Origin: JBALVT01 sp965262875
Lineage (GTDB): Bacteria > Pseudomonadota > Gammaproteobacteria > Pseudomonadales > Halieaceae
NCBI GenBank assembly: GCA_965262875.1
Contig: OZ253569.1
Span: forward strand, 5,704,001 to 5,768,000
Length of the DNA stretch: 64,000 nucleotides
Direction: 5' to 3'
In this document: positions 56,216 through 64,000 of the stretch, in pieces
Position numbering within the stretch: the first letter of the stretch is position 1
How the letters are laid out: each line of letters starts with the position of its first letter
The notes under the pieces: model-generated
The model's database searches: none
What the model was told of the DNA's origin: nothing
The model's input: only the letters and a program-made list of their open reading frames with translations
Program-made: the position numbers and the translations under genes

Positions 56216-57536
56216 GGTTCTACTGGGAATCCTGTGGGTAGAGGTTGAGTTTTCCACAGTGGAACAGAATTGAAACTCGATAGTTTTCGAAGTTTCTAAA
56301 TCCTCGGGCAGCCGATTTTATTGTCTGAATCTTTGAATTAAATCCTTCTGCGGTCGCATTGGTGATGCGATGTTTCAAGTAAGTCATTATGTTGTCGAGA
56401 TGTTTCTTTAGCATCTTGGCGACTGATATGACCGGCTTTAGACGTGAATGTGTCGCCCACCAGTACCCTTTCTTAAAGAACGCCCGGGCTGGTTTATCGT
56501 AGCTGTAAGTCCACAGGTCAAGCAGCGTCTCTTTGATTGCCCAGGCTCGGGCAACCTTCAACCCCTTTGATTGAAGGCCATAAAAAGTGGCTTCATCTTT
56601 TTCACTCCAGTTGTCGGGATTGCGTAACCAGGTATAGCGAGACCCGACCAGGTCATTGATACCGGCGGCTCTTAATGTTTTATTTTCTTTGCGCCTGACT
56701 TGGTCAACCATTTTTGTAAGATAACTGACGATATGAAACTTGTCGTGAACAATAGCGGCGTTCGGTAAAGTCGCCTCAACTGCCGTCATAAATGGAACCC
56801 ACATATCCACGGCAACAGCAGCTACTTCATTACGCTGCTGTTCTGGAAGCGTGGACAGCAATGCGGTTGCCGATTCCGTCGTTCTATCTGCCACGACCTC
56901 AAGCACTCTGGACGCATTCAAATCGTACAGCAGGCTGGCATAGGATTGCCCCTTGCGAAAACTTTTTTCATCGATGCCAAGGTGTTTCACTTCCTCAACA
57001 GAGCGTCTGTCCATCCCTCTTTTCACTGCTCGGGATTGAATATGATGCACCTCATCCCACGACAGACCAAGTAGTTTTGCGGCCTGTGTCTTGTTGCTGG
57101 CAGCCGACAGCACATCAATAGCGAAACGCTCAAATAAATGCGTAAAGCGTGCCTGCGTATCTGCCCACGGTACTTTCAGGCTTTTGATTCCATGCGCTTT
57201 ACAATGAATACGCGGAACCTGAGCAACTAACTGCGTCTTGAACTGCATCGTATCAAGGTGTCGCCATGTGCGTTGCTCACGATGGTCGTAAACCGAACAA
57301 AGGGCATGGCAGACACTACACGCGCCTTTCGTTCCCTTTGGCCAATCTATCTGGAGGGTAATTGATTTGTCGGTCAGATCCGGGGGTAATAGCCGTGATT
57401 TTCCATGGGTCGCTAAGCCCCAAAAGTTGAGTAAACAACGCGGTATCTTTCATTTGAATATCTCCATAAAAAAAGACTCTTGTACCACATTCTTGACCAT
57501 TGTTTGGCTTTTACCCATAGGAAACTCGGAAGAACC
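56216..57536. mobile_element. ISL3-family insertion sequence in tcmP
   Basis: This 1,321-base element has imperfect terminal inverted repeats: GGTTCTACTGGGAATCCTGT at the left, and GGTTCTTCCGAGTTTCCTAT as the reverse complement of the right end, both followed by GGGTA. It is flanked by the exact 8-base duplication AAAAAATT, the length expected for ISL3. Intact duplications indicate a single, probably recent insertion. Confidence 0.9.
56220..57453 (-). pseudogene. ISL3-family transposase, single N-terminal frameshift
   Basis: The main frame (56220-57248) has SNKTQAAKLLGLSWDEVHHI, the DDE core HLGIDEKSFRKGQSYASLL and AVDMWVPFMTAVEATLPNA, and the C-terminal acidic HRITNATAEGFNSKIQTIK. Upstream the frame extends through the zinc-finger region GACSVCHALCSVYDHREQR. 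The likely start, ATG 57453 (MKDTALFTQLLGLSDPW), is in the other frame; deleting one base of the tract at 57382-57386 joins them as ITPDLTDKSITLQIDWPKG. The complete protein would be about 410 residues. Confidence 0.8.
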
Positions 57537-57544
57537 AAAAAATT
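57537..57544. repeat. Target-site duplication, right copy
   Basis: AAAAAATT follows the ISL3 right end, identical to 56208-56215. Confidence 0.85.
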
Positions 57545-58518
57545 TACCCCCGGATCAAAGAGAGACTGCTGGCAGCCAAGTGCGGCAACGTGCTCTTTAA
57601 CTTGGATCAGTGTGGCTATTCCCAGGTTAAATCGAGCACGATTAGAGATATTGTGGGTTCATGGCGCTCAGCCGAAGTGTTGCTGACATTCATGATCAGT
57701 AGCCTTTTAACCTACCTTTCCCCAAACAAAGAAAAATCAGGTGCTCCGCTAGAGCCGGAGATCCAGAGTGAAATCGACAACTTGCTGAAAAACGGTGATG
57801 ATCTACTGAGTAAACCAGAATGGTTGGGCCGAGCAGGAAAAATTGCCCATGCCCACTATAGAGGGTACACTACACATGTGAGTCCTTTTTCGATAAACAA
57901 TCCCTGTGGATGGCGCTACTGGCTGATGCACTTCTCGAACGCACACAGAGCACGCCAGGTATACAACGACATACTCCATCAAGGCGGCGCAGCACAGGCG
58001 CACTTTGGCCGCTCAGGTTTGAATATGCTGTCCTACAATCCTCAGGACGAAGGACAACTATATTTATTCAATAGCGATTCAAGACAGTTGGCCAAAGAAG
58101 CATCACATGATGACATTCCCCGGCTAGTAGCCGAGTCCGGAGACACATTGGCGATGCAAGATTTCTACGCCTCAGCTTATAGCCTAACCCCCGCGCACAG
58201 CGATGATATTCACGAAATGATAATTGAAAATCCAGATATGGAAGTCATAACAGATGCCGGAGGAAAACGCAGACAGGCGCATACTATAAAGGCGGGAGAC
58301 ACCCTGAAGCTGGTTAGCCAGAAAAGCATGTTTTTCATGTTTTCCGGCTTGTCTAAAAAAGACTGATATAGACTAACATTGGCTTCGCGGGTATAACAGG
58401 ATGTGATATCGTGACCAGCCATAGCGGACTGAAAAGAAGAAATCACGGTGCCCCAGACATTGCGGCGCTCTCCAGCAATGTAAAGGGACAAACAAAAAAT
58501 CCCAAAAAAGGTGTATCA

Positions 58519-61065
58519 ATGAAACCATTTACTCCCAGGAAACTGGCGCTGGCAATTTCCGCGCAAATTGCTCTGATAGCCGGCTTTAGCCCAGCGGTGT
58601 TCGCCCAGGATGAGAATTTGCTCCTTGAAGAAGTCATCACCGTTGGTACTCGTGGCAAGCCCCGCTCCGCCACTGACTCCCCTGCGCCCGTCGATGTGTT
58701 TAAGGCAGCAGATTTCGCCAACCAGGGTGACACCGACGTTAATAACTTGCTGCGTAACTCGGTTCCGTCTTACAACGTGAACGATCAACCTATTAGTGAC
58801 GCTGCCAGCCTTGTGCGCCCAGCCAACCTCCGCGGCTTGGCACCTGACCACACACTGTTACTGGTCAATGGCAAACGACGTCACCGTGCCTCAGTTATCA
58901 CGTGGGTGGGCAACGGCATCTCCAACGGCTCTCAGGGACCAGACACAGCTGCCATGCCCACCGCAGCACTCAAGAGTGTTGAAGTACTGAGAGACGGTGC
59001 CGCGGCACAGTACGGCTCTGACGCCATTGCCGGTGTCATTAACTTCGTACTTAGCGACGCCAGCGAAGGCGGTAGCTTGTCGGTCAAATATGGCGAGTAT
59101 CAAGAGGGAGACGGCGAAAAAGTGACCGTTACCGGTAACATCGGTCTGCCCCTGGGCGAAAACGGTTTCTTAAATCTGACCGCTGAATACGGCTCCTCAG
59201 ACGACACCAGTCGATCAGAACAGCGCGGCGACGCACAAACGCTGATCGACAATGGCTACCAGGGTGTTCCAGTGCCGGCCATGATTTGGGGTCAACCTAA
59301 GATCGATGACGATTTGAAACTGTGGGCCAACTTTGGCTTTGCATTAACGCAAGATATTGAGCTCTACGGCCACGCTAACTACAACTCCAAAGAAGTAGAC
59401 GGCGGTTTCTTCTATCGTAATCCTACTAACCGCGGCGCGGTTTACAGTAACGATGGCGGTGGAACACTGTTGATTGGCGACCTGACGCCCGACGACGGCA
59501 TCGCTTGCCCCACTGTCGCGTTAGGTGGAGCGGACGGTGTCACTCCTGATCCCGATGCCTTTGCTCACGTGGCTGCTGACCCCAATTGCTTCTCTTTCCA
59601 GGAGACCATTCCTGGCGGCTTTACCCCACGATTTGGCGGTGACGTGACCGACATGTCTTTCCTCGCAGGTTTGCGCGGCGAGACTAACGGCGGCCTGTTC
59701 TGGGATGTCAGTGTCTACTACGGCAACCACGAGAGTGACTTCTTTATCAACAACACCGTTAACGCGAGCCTCGGGCCAACTACTCCCCGTGACTTCGATC
59801 CCGGCTTTTACGAGCAAACTGATACCAACGTAAACGCCGATTTCAGCTACGCCTTAAGCAGCGCTGTGAACGTGGCCTTTGGCGCGGAATACCGCAAAGA
59901 GGAATTCGAAATTGGCGCAGGCCAAGTTGAATCTTACACTGCTGGTATTCTTGGGGTGCAGGGCTTTAGTACCTCATCTAACGGCTTCCCCGGCTTCCCG
60001 GAGGTTACGTCCGGCACTTGGGATCGTACTAACTATGCGGTTTACGTAGACTCCGAGTGGGAAGCGTCTGAAAACCTGTTGTTACAGGGTGCCATTCGAT
60101 TCGAAGACTTCGATGACTTTGGTAGCACTACTAACTACAAACTGGGTGCCAACTACCACTTCACCGATGATTTCGGTGTGAGGATGACCTACAGCACGGG
60201 CTTTAAAGCACCGACTCCCGGTCAGGCCAACACATCGAACACGTCAACCGAGCTGGTCGGCACTACCTTGGTCAACAACGGTACCATTCCTCCAACCAAC
60301 CCGGTAGCTTTGGCCAATGGCGGTAAGGAATTGGATGCTGAGGAATCAACCAATTTCACCGCGGGTTTGTACTTCACTGTGGGTAGCTTCGACGTCACCC
60401 TCGATTACTTTGAAATCGATGTTGAAGATCGCTTGAACTTGTCTTCCGAGGTAGTTTTGACGCAGGAGCAAATCGACAAGCTGGTTGCGGCGGGCGTACC
60501 CGGCGCGGCTGATTTGACTCAGTTCCGCTTTTTCACCAACGACTTTAATACGCACACCAGCGGTGTCGACATCATCGTCTCGACCAGCACTGAGTGGCTG
60601 CACGGGGTAACCGATTGGAACTTCGCGTTTAACCACACCACTACGGAAGTTGATAAATTCAACCCCAACACAATTGGTGCACCGCGGATTCGTCAAATTG
60701 AAGAGACAACACCTGATACTCGTTGGAACTTCTCTGCCAACCATCAGATGGACTCCATGCGCTTCCTCGCCCGTGTGAGCTACTATGATGAGTGGTATGA
60801 CAGCTTTGAGTTTGACGTTTGGGGCACAGAAGCGGTATTCGATGATGAATTCCTGGTCGATCTGGAAGCACAGTTCGATATCGGTGAACACTCAAGCATC
60901 TTGATCGGTGGTTCTAACGTGTTTGACAACAGTGGCCAAAAAGCGACTGATGTGAACAATCAGGGCTTCAACACAGCAACGGTTTTGGGTAACACCTACA
61001 GCCAGTACTCCCCCTTCGGTATTAGCGGTGCGTTCTGGTATGCGCGTTACCAGTACAGCTGGTAA
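58519..61065 (+). CDS. TonB-dependent outer-membrane receptor
   Basis: This intact 848-residue receptor has a signal peptide (LALAISAQIALIAGFSPAVF, cleaved after AQ), LEEVITVGTRGKPRS, plug motifs (NLRGLAPDHTLLLVNGKRRH, KSVEVLRDGAAAQYGSDAIA) and a long barrel ending WYARYQYSW. The plug type (GTR, GLAPDHTLVLVNGKRRH) is that of receptors for larger organic compounds rather than siderophores. I use the ATG at 58519 because the signal peptide starts there. It stands alone on this strand between tcmP and pilus-gene remnants. Confidence 0.9.
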   Translation: MKPFTPRKLALAISAQIALIAGFSPAVFAQDENLLLEEVITVGTRGKPRSATDSPAPVDVFKAADFANQGDTDVNNLLRNSVPSYNVNDQPISDAASLVRPANLRGLAPDHTLLLVNGKRRHRASVITWVGNGISNGSQGPDTAAMPTAALKSVEVLRDGAAAQYGSDAIAGVINFVLSDASEGGSLSVKYGEYQEGDGEKVTVTGNIGLPLGENGFLNLTAEYGSSDDTSRSEQRGDAQTLIDNGYQGVPVPAMIWGQPKIDDDLKLWANFGFALTQDIELYGHANYNSKEVDGGFFYRNPTNRGAVYSNDGGGTLLIGDLTPDDGIACPTVALGGADGVTPDPDAFAHVAADPNCFSFQETIPGGFTPRFGGDVTDMSFLAGLRGETNGGLFWDVSVYYGNHESDFFINNTVNASLGPTTPRDFDPGFYEQTDTNVNADFSYALSSAVNVAFGAEYRKEEFEIGAGQVESYTAGILGVQGFSTSSNGFPGFPEVTSGTWDRTNYAVYVDSEWEASENLLLQGAIRFEDFDDFGSTTNYKLGANYHFTDDFGVRMTYSTGFKAPTPGQANTSNTSTELVGTTLVNNGTIPPTNPVALANGGKELDAEESTNFTAGLYFTVGSFDVTLDYFEIDVEDRLNLSSEVVLTQEQIDKLVAAGVPGAADLTQFRFFTNDFNTHTSGVDIIVSTSTEWLHGVTDWNFAFNHTTTEVDKFNPNTIGAPRIRQIEETTPDTRWNFSANHQMDSMRFLARVSYYDEWYDSFEFDVWGTEAVFDDEFLVDLEAQFDIGEHSSILIGGSNVFDNSGQKATDVNNQGFNTATVLGNTYSQYSPFGISGAFWYARYQYSW

Positions 61066-61072
61066 GTGATGA

Positions 61073-61816
61073 CTAAATACCCTTTGGTCCACCGCTGACT
61101 CGCACAACATTATTTGATCCCAGTTGAATGGTTAACGGGATGCTTTGAAAGCGGAATTCATTACTGAGTGAGATGATCGCAGCCACAAAGTCTTCTACTG
61201 AAAATGTCGCTTGTGCGATGATGGGGTAATCGAATGCCGAATTCCATACCAATGTCCAGTCGTGCTCTGTGCACCACAGCAGCAAATTCTCTTTCAGAGT
61301 CTGCGCTGGTAACAGCTTAAAGGTTATCATTTCAACCTCCCCGGGCACAGCAGGCACGGCATCCGGATATTGCACTACGGGCTCCGTCCCATCCGTTTGG
61401 GAGGAAAGCGCGGTCACTTCAGGTATTGAATAGGGTTTAGCCGATTTGGCCACCGAAGCCACTATAGGAGTCGGATCCATCACGGCTGTTTTCGACACAG
61501 GAACGATACTCTCCGCCGCTGAAGTTTCAGCAGCAACGGAAACTATCGGCGTTTCATTTTCCGCGAATTCAGGGATAACAGCCGTTTGATTTTCATGTGT
61601 TAATTCTTGCTGTTTAACGGGCGCATGGGAATATACATACGTCGTATCGTTACGCTCGGTCTCTTGATATTCCTGCGTCAAATCCCGATAAATAACGCGG
61701 CGTTTTTGCAAAGACAATACATCAGGATCGTTACGTTTCAGGGCGGTAGAAGACGACGTGGAACAGCCTGTCAATACACCACCCAGGGAAATTACAATGA
61801 GTAATTTGCATTGCAT
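61073..61816 (-). CDS. TcpQ/PilL C-terminal-domain lipoprotein (conjugative type IV pilus)
   Basis: This 247-residue lipoprotein has signal peptide MQCKLLIVISLGGVLTGCS with lipobox LTGC, a long disordered Ser/Thr/Val-rich linker, and a C-terminal TcpQ-like domain: TLKENLLLWCTEHDWTLVWN and FVAAIISLSNEFRF. Such domains occur in pilus proteins of toxin-coregulated-type and integrative-element (PilL) type IV pili. It overlaps the end of a truncated upstream frame that resembles the N-terminal PilL domain, so it probably belongs to an integrative conjugative element. Confidence 0.6.
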   Translation of the reverse strand: MQCKLLIVISLGGVLTGCSTSSSTALKRNDPDVLSLQKRRVIYRDLTQEYQETERNDTTYVYSHAPVKQQELTHENQTAVIPEFAENETPIVSVAAETSAAESIVPVSKTAVMDPTPIVASVAKSAKPYSIPEVTALSSQTDGTEPVVQYPDAVPAVPGEVEMITFKLLPAQTLKENLLLWCTEHDWTLVWNSAFDYPIIAQATFSVEDFVAAIISLSNEFRFQSIPLTIQLGSNNVVRVSGGPKGI

Positions 61817-61979
61817 GATTCGCCTCCCGTGAAACTAAATAACTTGTGCGGTGTATCGATAACCAGGCAATGACCATCCCCAATAAGCACCAGCAAAGCA
61901 TCGGTGACAGACATTATACGGTTAAGCCGCGAGATAGGCGGGATACTCCCAGCCGATATTTCCAGTGCATCCCCGGGCG
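61792..61979 (-). pseudogene. PilL-like gene remnant cut by IS21
   Basis: The C-terminal 62 residues remain, from PGDALEISAGSIPPISRLNR through MSVTDALLVLIGDGHCLVID to TAA at 61792. The pattern of a shared helix and strand with VTDALLVLIGDG resembles the PilL-type domain of integrating-conjugative-element proteins. The upstream part is replaced by IS21 sequence starting near 61980. The assignment rests on pattern and on the TcpQ-like neighbour. Confidence 0.4.
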
Positions 61980-62096
61980 TGTTAAATTGCATCCAAAATT
62001 GACCCACTTACCCCCCCATATTTGCATCGAATATTGACCCACGTAACCATCCGGCTCTTGCTGACAGCGATGCAGGAGTTCCAAGGAGTGATAGAC

Positions 62097-63611
62097 GTGG
62101 ATTTATTGAGTGTAATCAGACGATGGCACCTGCGTGAAGGTCGATCCATCCGGGAAATTGTCCGGCGGACAGGCCTTTCCAGAAATACCATCCGTAAGTA
62201 TCTAGCCAGCGGTGTCATTGAACCGCGCTACCCAGACCGGAAGAGCCCCAGCCAGCTTGACCCCTTTGCCGATATCCTGCTCGGCTGGCTAAAGCGGGAA
62301 TCAAAGCGGCATCGAAAGCAACGCCGCAGCGTCAGGCAGCTGCACCTCGACCTGGTGGAATTGGGCTATCCCGGCTCCTATGACCGCGTCGCCGCCTTTG
62401 CTCGCGATTGGCGGTCACGCCAGCAAGAAGCCAGATTGTCGGCAACCAAAGGGACGTTTGTCCCACTGGTCTTTGCATCGGGTGAAGCCTTCCAGTTCGA
62501 CTGGTCAGAGGACTGGGTGGTCATCGGTGGGGAGCGAACCAAACTACAAGTGGCCCATTCCAGGCTCTGCCACAGCCGGGCCTTTATGCTGCGGGCCTAT
62601 CCACTGCAAACCCACGAGATGCTGTTTGACGCTCACAACCATGCCCTGGTCGCTCTGGGTGGTGTTCCGGAGCGAGGCATTTACGACAACATGAAGACGG
62701 CCGTCGACAAGGTGCGTCGCGGCAAGCGCCGTGACGTCAATAAGCGGTTCAAGGCCATGGTCAGCCACTTCCTGTTTGAAGCTGAGTTCTGTACCCCGGC
62801 AGCGGGTTGGGAGAAAGGCCAGGTAGAGAAGAAGGTGCGCGATTCCCGTTATCGTATCTGGCATAACGCACCCTCGTTCAAAACCTTGGCTGATTTGAAC
62901 CGTTGGCTGGAGCAGCGGTGCATCGAACTCTGGAAGGAAATACCTCACCCTGAATATCCGGGCCGGATGGTAGCGGATGTCTGGGAGGATGAGCGCAAGC
63001 AACTCATGGCAGTGCCCGCGCCGTTTGATGGCTATGTCGAGCACACAAAGCGCGTGTCTTCGACTTGTCTTATCCTGTGCGACCGTAACCGCTATAGCGT
63101 CCCCGCTGCATTCGCCAACAAACCTGTGAGCGTGCGAGCCTACGCCAGCAAAATAGTTGTTGTTGCCGAAGCTCAGATCATTGCCGAGCATACTCGAGTC
63201 TTCTCCCGTCACCATAAACATGCTGGGGAAACCGTCTACGACTGGCGGCATTACCTGGCAGTCATCCAGCGCAAGCCCGGTGCCCTGCGTAACGGCGCGC
63301 CCTTTACAGAGCTCCCCGGCTGCTTTAAACGCCTGCAACGCATTCTCCTAAAACGGCTGGGTGGTGATAGGGAGATGGCCAATATCCTGGCGCTGGTGCT
63401 ACACCACGATGAACATCTGGTGATGCAGGCCGTGGAGGTGGCCCTTGAGAGCGGCAGGCCCTCCCAACAACACGTGACCAATGTGCCGGGACGGTTGTTA
63501 GAGGGGCCATTACCAGAGCCGCTCAATCCATTGAAGAGCTGGCTGAACAGGCCGCACCTGCCTATCAGCAGGCAGAACCCATCCTCAATGATCTGCTCAA
63601 AGCAGAAGTAG
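62097..63611 (+). CDS. istA: IS21 transposase IstA, C-terminus altered
   Basis: This is a transposase of about 504 residues: helix-turn-helix (REGRSIREIVRRTGLSRNTI), DDE core with FQFDWSEDWVVIGG, RGIYDNMKTAVDKV and GWEKGQVEKKVRDSRYRIW, and the C-terminal SVPAAFANKPVSVRAY. I start it at GTG 62097 with AAGGAG eight bases upstream. After GRLLEGPLPEPL the last residues read into istB sequence in the wrong frame, so the normal C-terminal tail is missing, probably because of a small deletion at the istA/istB junction. Confidence 0.82.
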   Translation: MDLLSVIRRWHLREGRSIREIVRRTGLSRNTIRKYLASGVIEPRYPDRKSPSQLDPFADILLGWLKRESKRHRKQRRSVRQLHLDLVELGYPGSYDRVAAFARDWRSRQQEARLSATKGTFVPLVFASGEAFQFDWSEDWVVIGGERTKLQVAHSRLCHSRAFMLRAYPLQTHEMLFDAHNHALVALGGVPERGIYDNMKTAVDKVRRGKRRDVNKRFKAMVSHFLFEAEFCTPAAGWEKGQVEKKVRDSRYRIWHNAPSFKTLADLNRWLEQRCIELWKEIPHPEYPGRMVADVWEDERKQLMAVPAPFDGYVEHTKRVSSTCLILCDRNRYSVPAAFANKPVSVRAYASKIVVVAEAQIIAEHTRVFSRHHKHAGETVYDWRHYLAVIQRKPGALRNGAPFTELPGCFKRLQRILLKRLGGDREMANILALVLHHDEHLVMQAVEVALESGRPSQQHVTNVPGRLLEGPLPEPLNPLKSWLNRPHLPISRQNPSSMICSKQK

Positions 63612-64000
63612 CCGACCGCGAGGTGCGGTCTATTAACTATCAAATGAAGGTGGCCAAATTCCCGGCCCACCGGGATCTTACCGGCTTCGACTTCATCGAG
63701 AGCATGGTGACAGAAACACTGGTGCGTTCACTTCACCGGTGCGAATTTATCGAAGAAGCCCAGAACATTGTTCTGATTGGCGGCCCTGGTACTGGGAAAA
63801 CCCACCTGGCAACTGCCTTGGGTGTACAGGCGATTATCCATCACCACAAACGGGTGAGGTTCCTCTCTACGGTCGACCTGGTAAACGCTCTGGAACTGGA
63901 GAAGGCCGCCGGACGACAAGGGCGAATGGCCAACCGTTTGGCCAGCACTGACCTGGTCATACTGGATGAGTTGGGTTATCTCCCCTTCAGCCAGGCGGGA
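63524..64000 (+). pseudogene. istB: IS21 helper ATPase IstB, 5' end deleted, runs off window
   Basis: From about 63524 the frame encodes QSIEELAEQAAPAYQQAEPI, SINYQMKVAKFPAHRDLTGF, Walker A GGPGTGKTHLATALG and Walker B DLVILDELGYLPF, continuing past base 64000. The first 15-25 residues and a start codon are missing, because the junction lies inside the end of istA. Unlike the IstB at 39 kb, the P-loop is intact here. Confidence 0.7.

Larger units (their letters stand above)
55787..58366 (+). pseudogene. tcmP: Three-Cys-motif partner protein TcmP, interrupted by ISL3 insertion
   Basis: The 5' part (55787-56215) encodes LEDHTKKKHSILEEYFRQYL, VDGFSGAGLYKCGSYGSPL and the segment up to LEKI; the 3' part (57545-58366) encodes YPRIKERLLAAKCGNVLFNL and DQCGYSQVKSSTIRDIVGSW to the C-terminus. 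Removing the ISL3 element and one copy of the AAAAAATT duplication rejoins the frame exactly as E-K-I-Y-P, giving about 416 residues. The N-terminal GxGxG-like region suggests a methyltransferase-type fold in this family; function is unknown. It follows the DUF5131 gene, its constant partner, and would have been cotranscribed. Confidence 0.85.
61980..64000. mobile_element. Second IS21-family element, left part, runs off window end
   Basis: The left end is placed at TGTTAAATTGCATCCAAAAT. Two copies of an ATTGACCCAC repeat follow (AAAATTGACCCACTTA near 61995 and AATATTGACCCACGTA near 62030), as expected for IS21 multiple terminal repeats. istA and a partial istB follow on the plus strand. It differs from the IS21 at 39-42 kb. 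Confidence 0.65.

Noticed and set aside
1..64000. CRISPR arrays, tRNA or rRNA genes
   Set aside because: No regularly spaced repeats or recognisable structural RNA sequences were seen on reading either strand; short RNAs could be missed without a covariance search.

Overview
The window looks like chromosome of a heterotrophic, probably marine gammaproteobacterium. The evidence is gene content: a wax-ester synthase/DGAT, several TonB-dependent receptors, a PQQ quinohemoprotein alcohol dehydrogenase, an acyclic-terpene-type acyl-CoA carboxylase operon, an E. coli-like Dcm/Vsr pair and IS21/IS4/IS5/ISL3 elements. Cellvibrionales-like lineages fit, but this is inference. No rRNA, tRNA or CRISPR array was recognised.

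Layout. 1-5.4 kb: a minus-strand sugar-oxidation locus (two Gfo/Idh/MocA oxidoreductases, a transporter remnant, a PVC-type heme protein), all eroded. 5.6-10.3 kb: MAPEG protein with a divergent HxlR regulator and a clear double operator, then a three-gene ferric-iron ABC transporter behind a Fur-like site. 10.4-17.5 kb: SDR, GlcD-like oxidase, WS/DGAT coupled to a lipase-like hydrolase, a second hydrolase, an MFS carrier. 17.6-25.7 kb: an atuA/atuC/atuE/atuF-like operon ending in a deletion-damaged 2,4-dienoyl-CoA reductase. 26-28.6 kb: two lipoproteins, one a HEXXH-type metalloprotease. 28.7-38.2 kb: one operon encoding an AGPS-like FAD enzyme, GlpD-like dehydrogenase, FGGY kinase, TonB receptor and AGMO-like di-iron membrane hydroxylase, with a divergent AraC regulator. 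I read it as a candidate ether-lipid (alkylglycerol) scavenging system; three of the five structural genes carry lesions. 38.3-42 kb: IS5 fragment and a defective IS21. 42.3-48 kb: PQQ alcohol dehydrogenase, TonB receptor, alpha/beta hydrolase. 48.1-49.4 kb: complete IS4 element with 19-bp inverted repeats.

49.4-64 kb is an accessory or defence island: an integron attC-like site with a YodC/DUF2158 cassette-type gene, an unknown membrane-anchored coiled protein, a CCWGG-type restriction-modification operon (Dcm, Vsr, MvaI/BcnI-like endonuclease), a RadC tail, a three-Cys-motif (DUF5131) gene with its partner tcmP interrupted by an ISL3 element that left an exact 8-bp duplication, a TonB receptor, and remnants of an integrative-element type IV pilus (PilL/TcpQ) cut by a second IS21 that runs off the window.

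A theme across the window is gene breakage. At least eight single-base frameshifts lie mostly in short homopolymers, alongside nonsense codons and larger deletions. The homopolymer cases could be sequencing or assembly errors; the deletions and IS insertions are real structure if the assembly is right.
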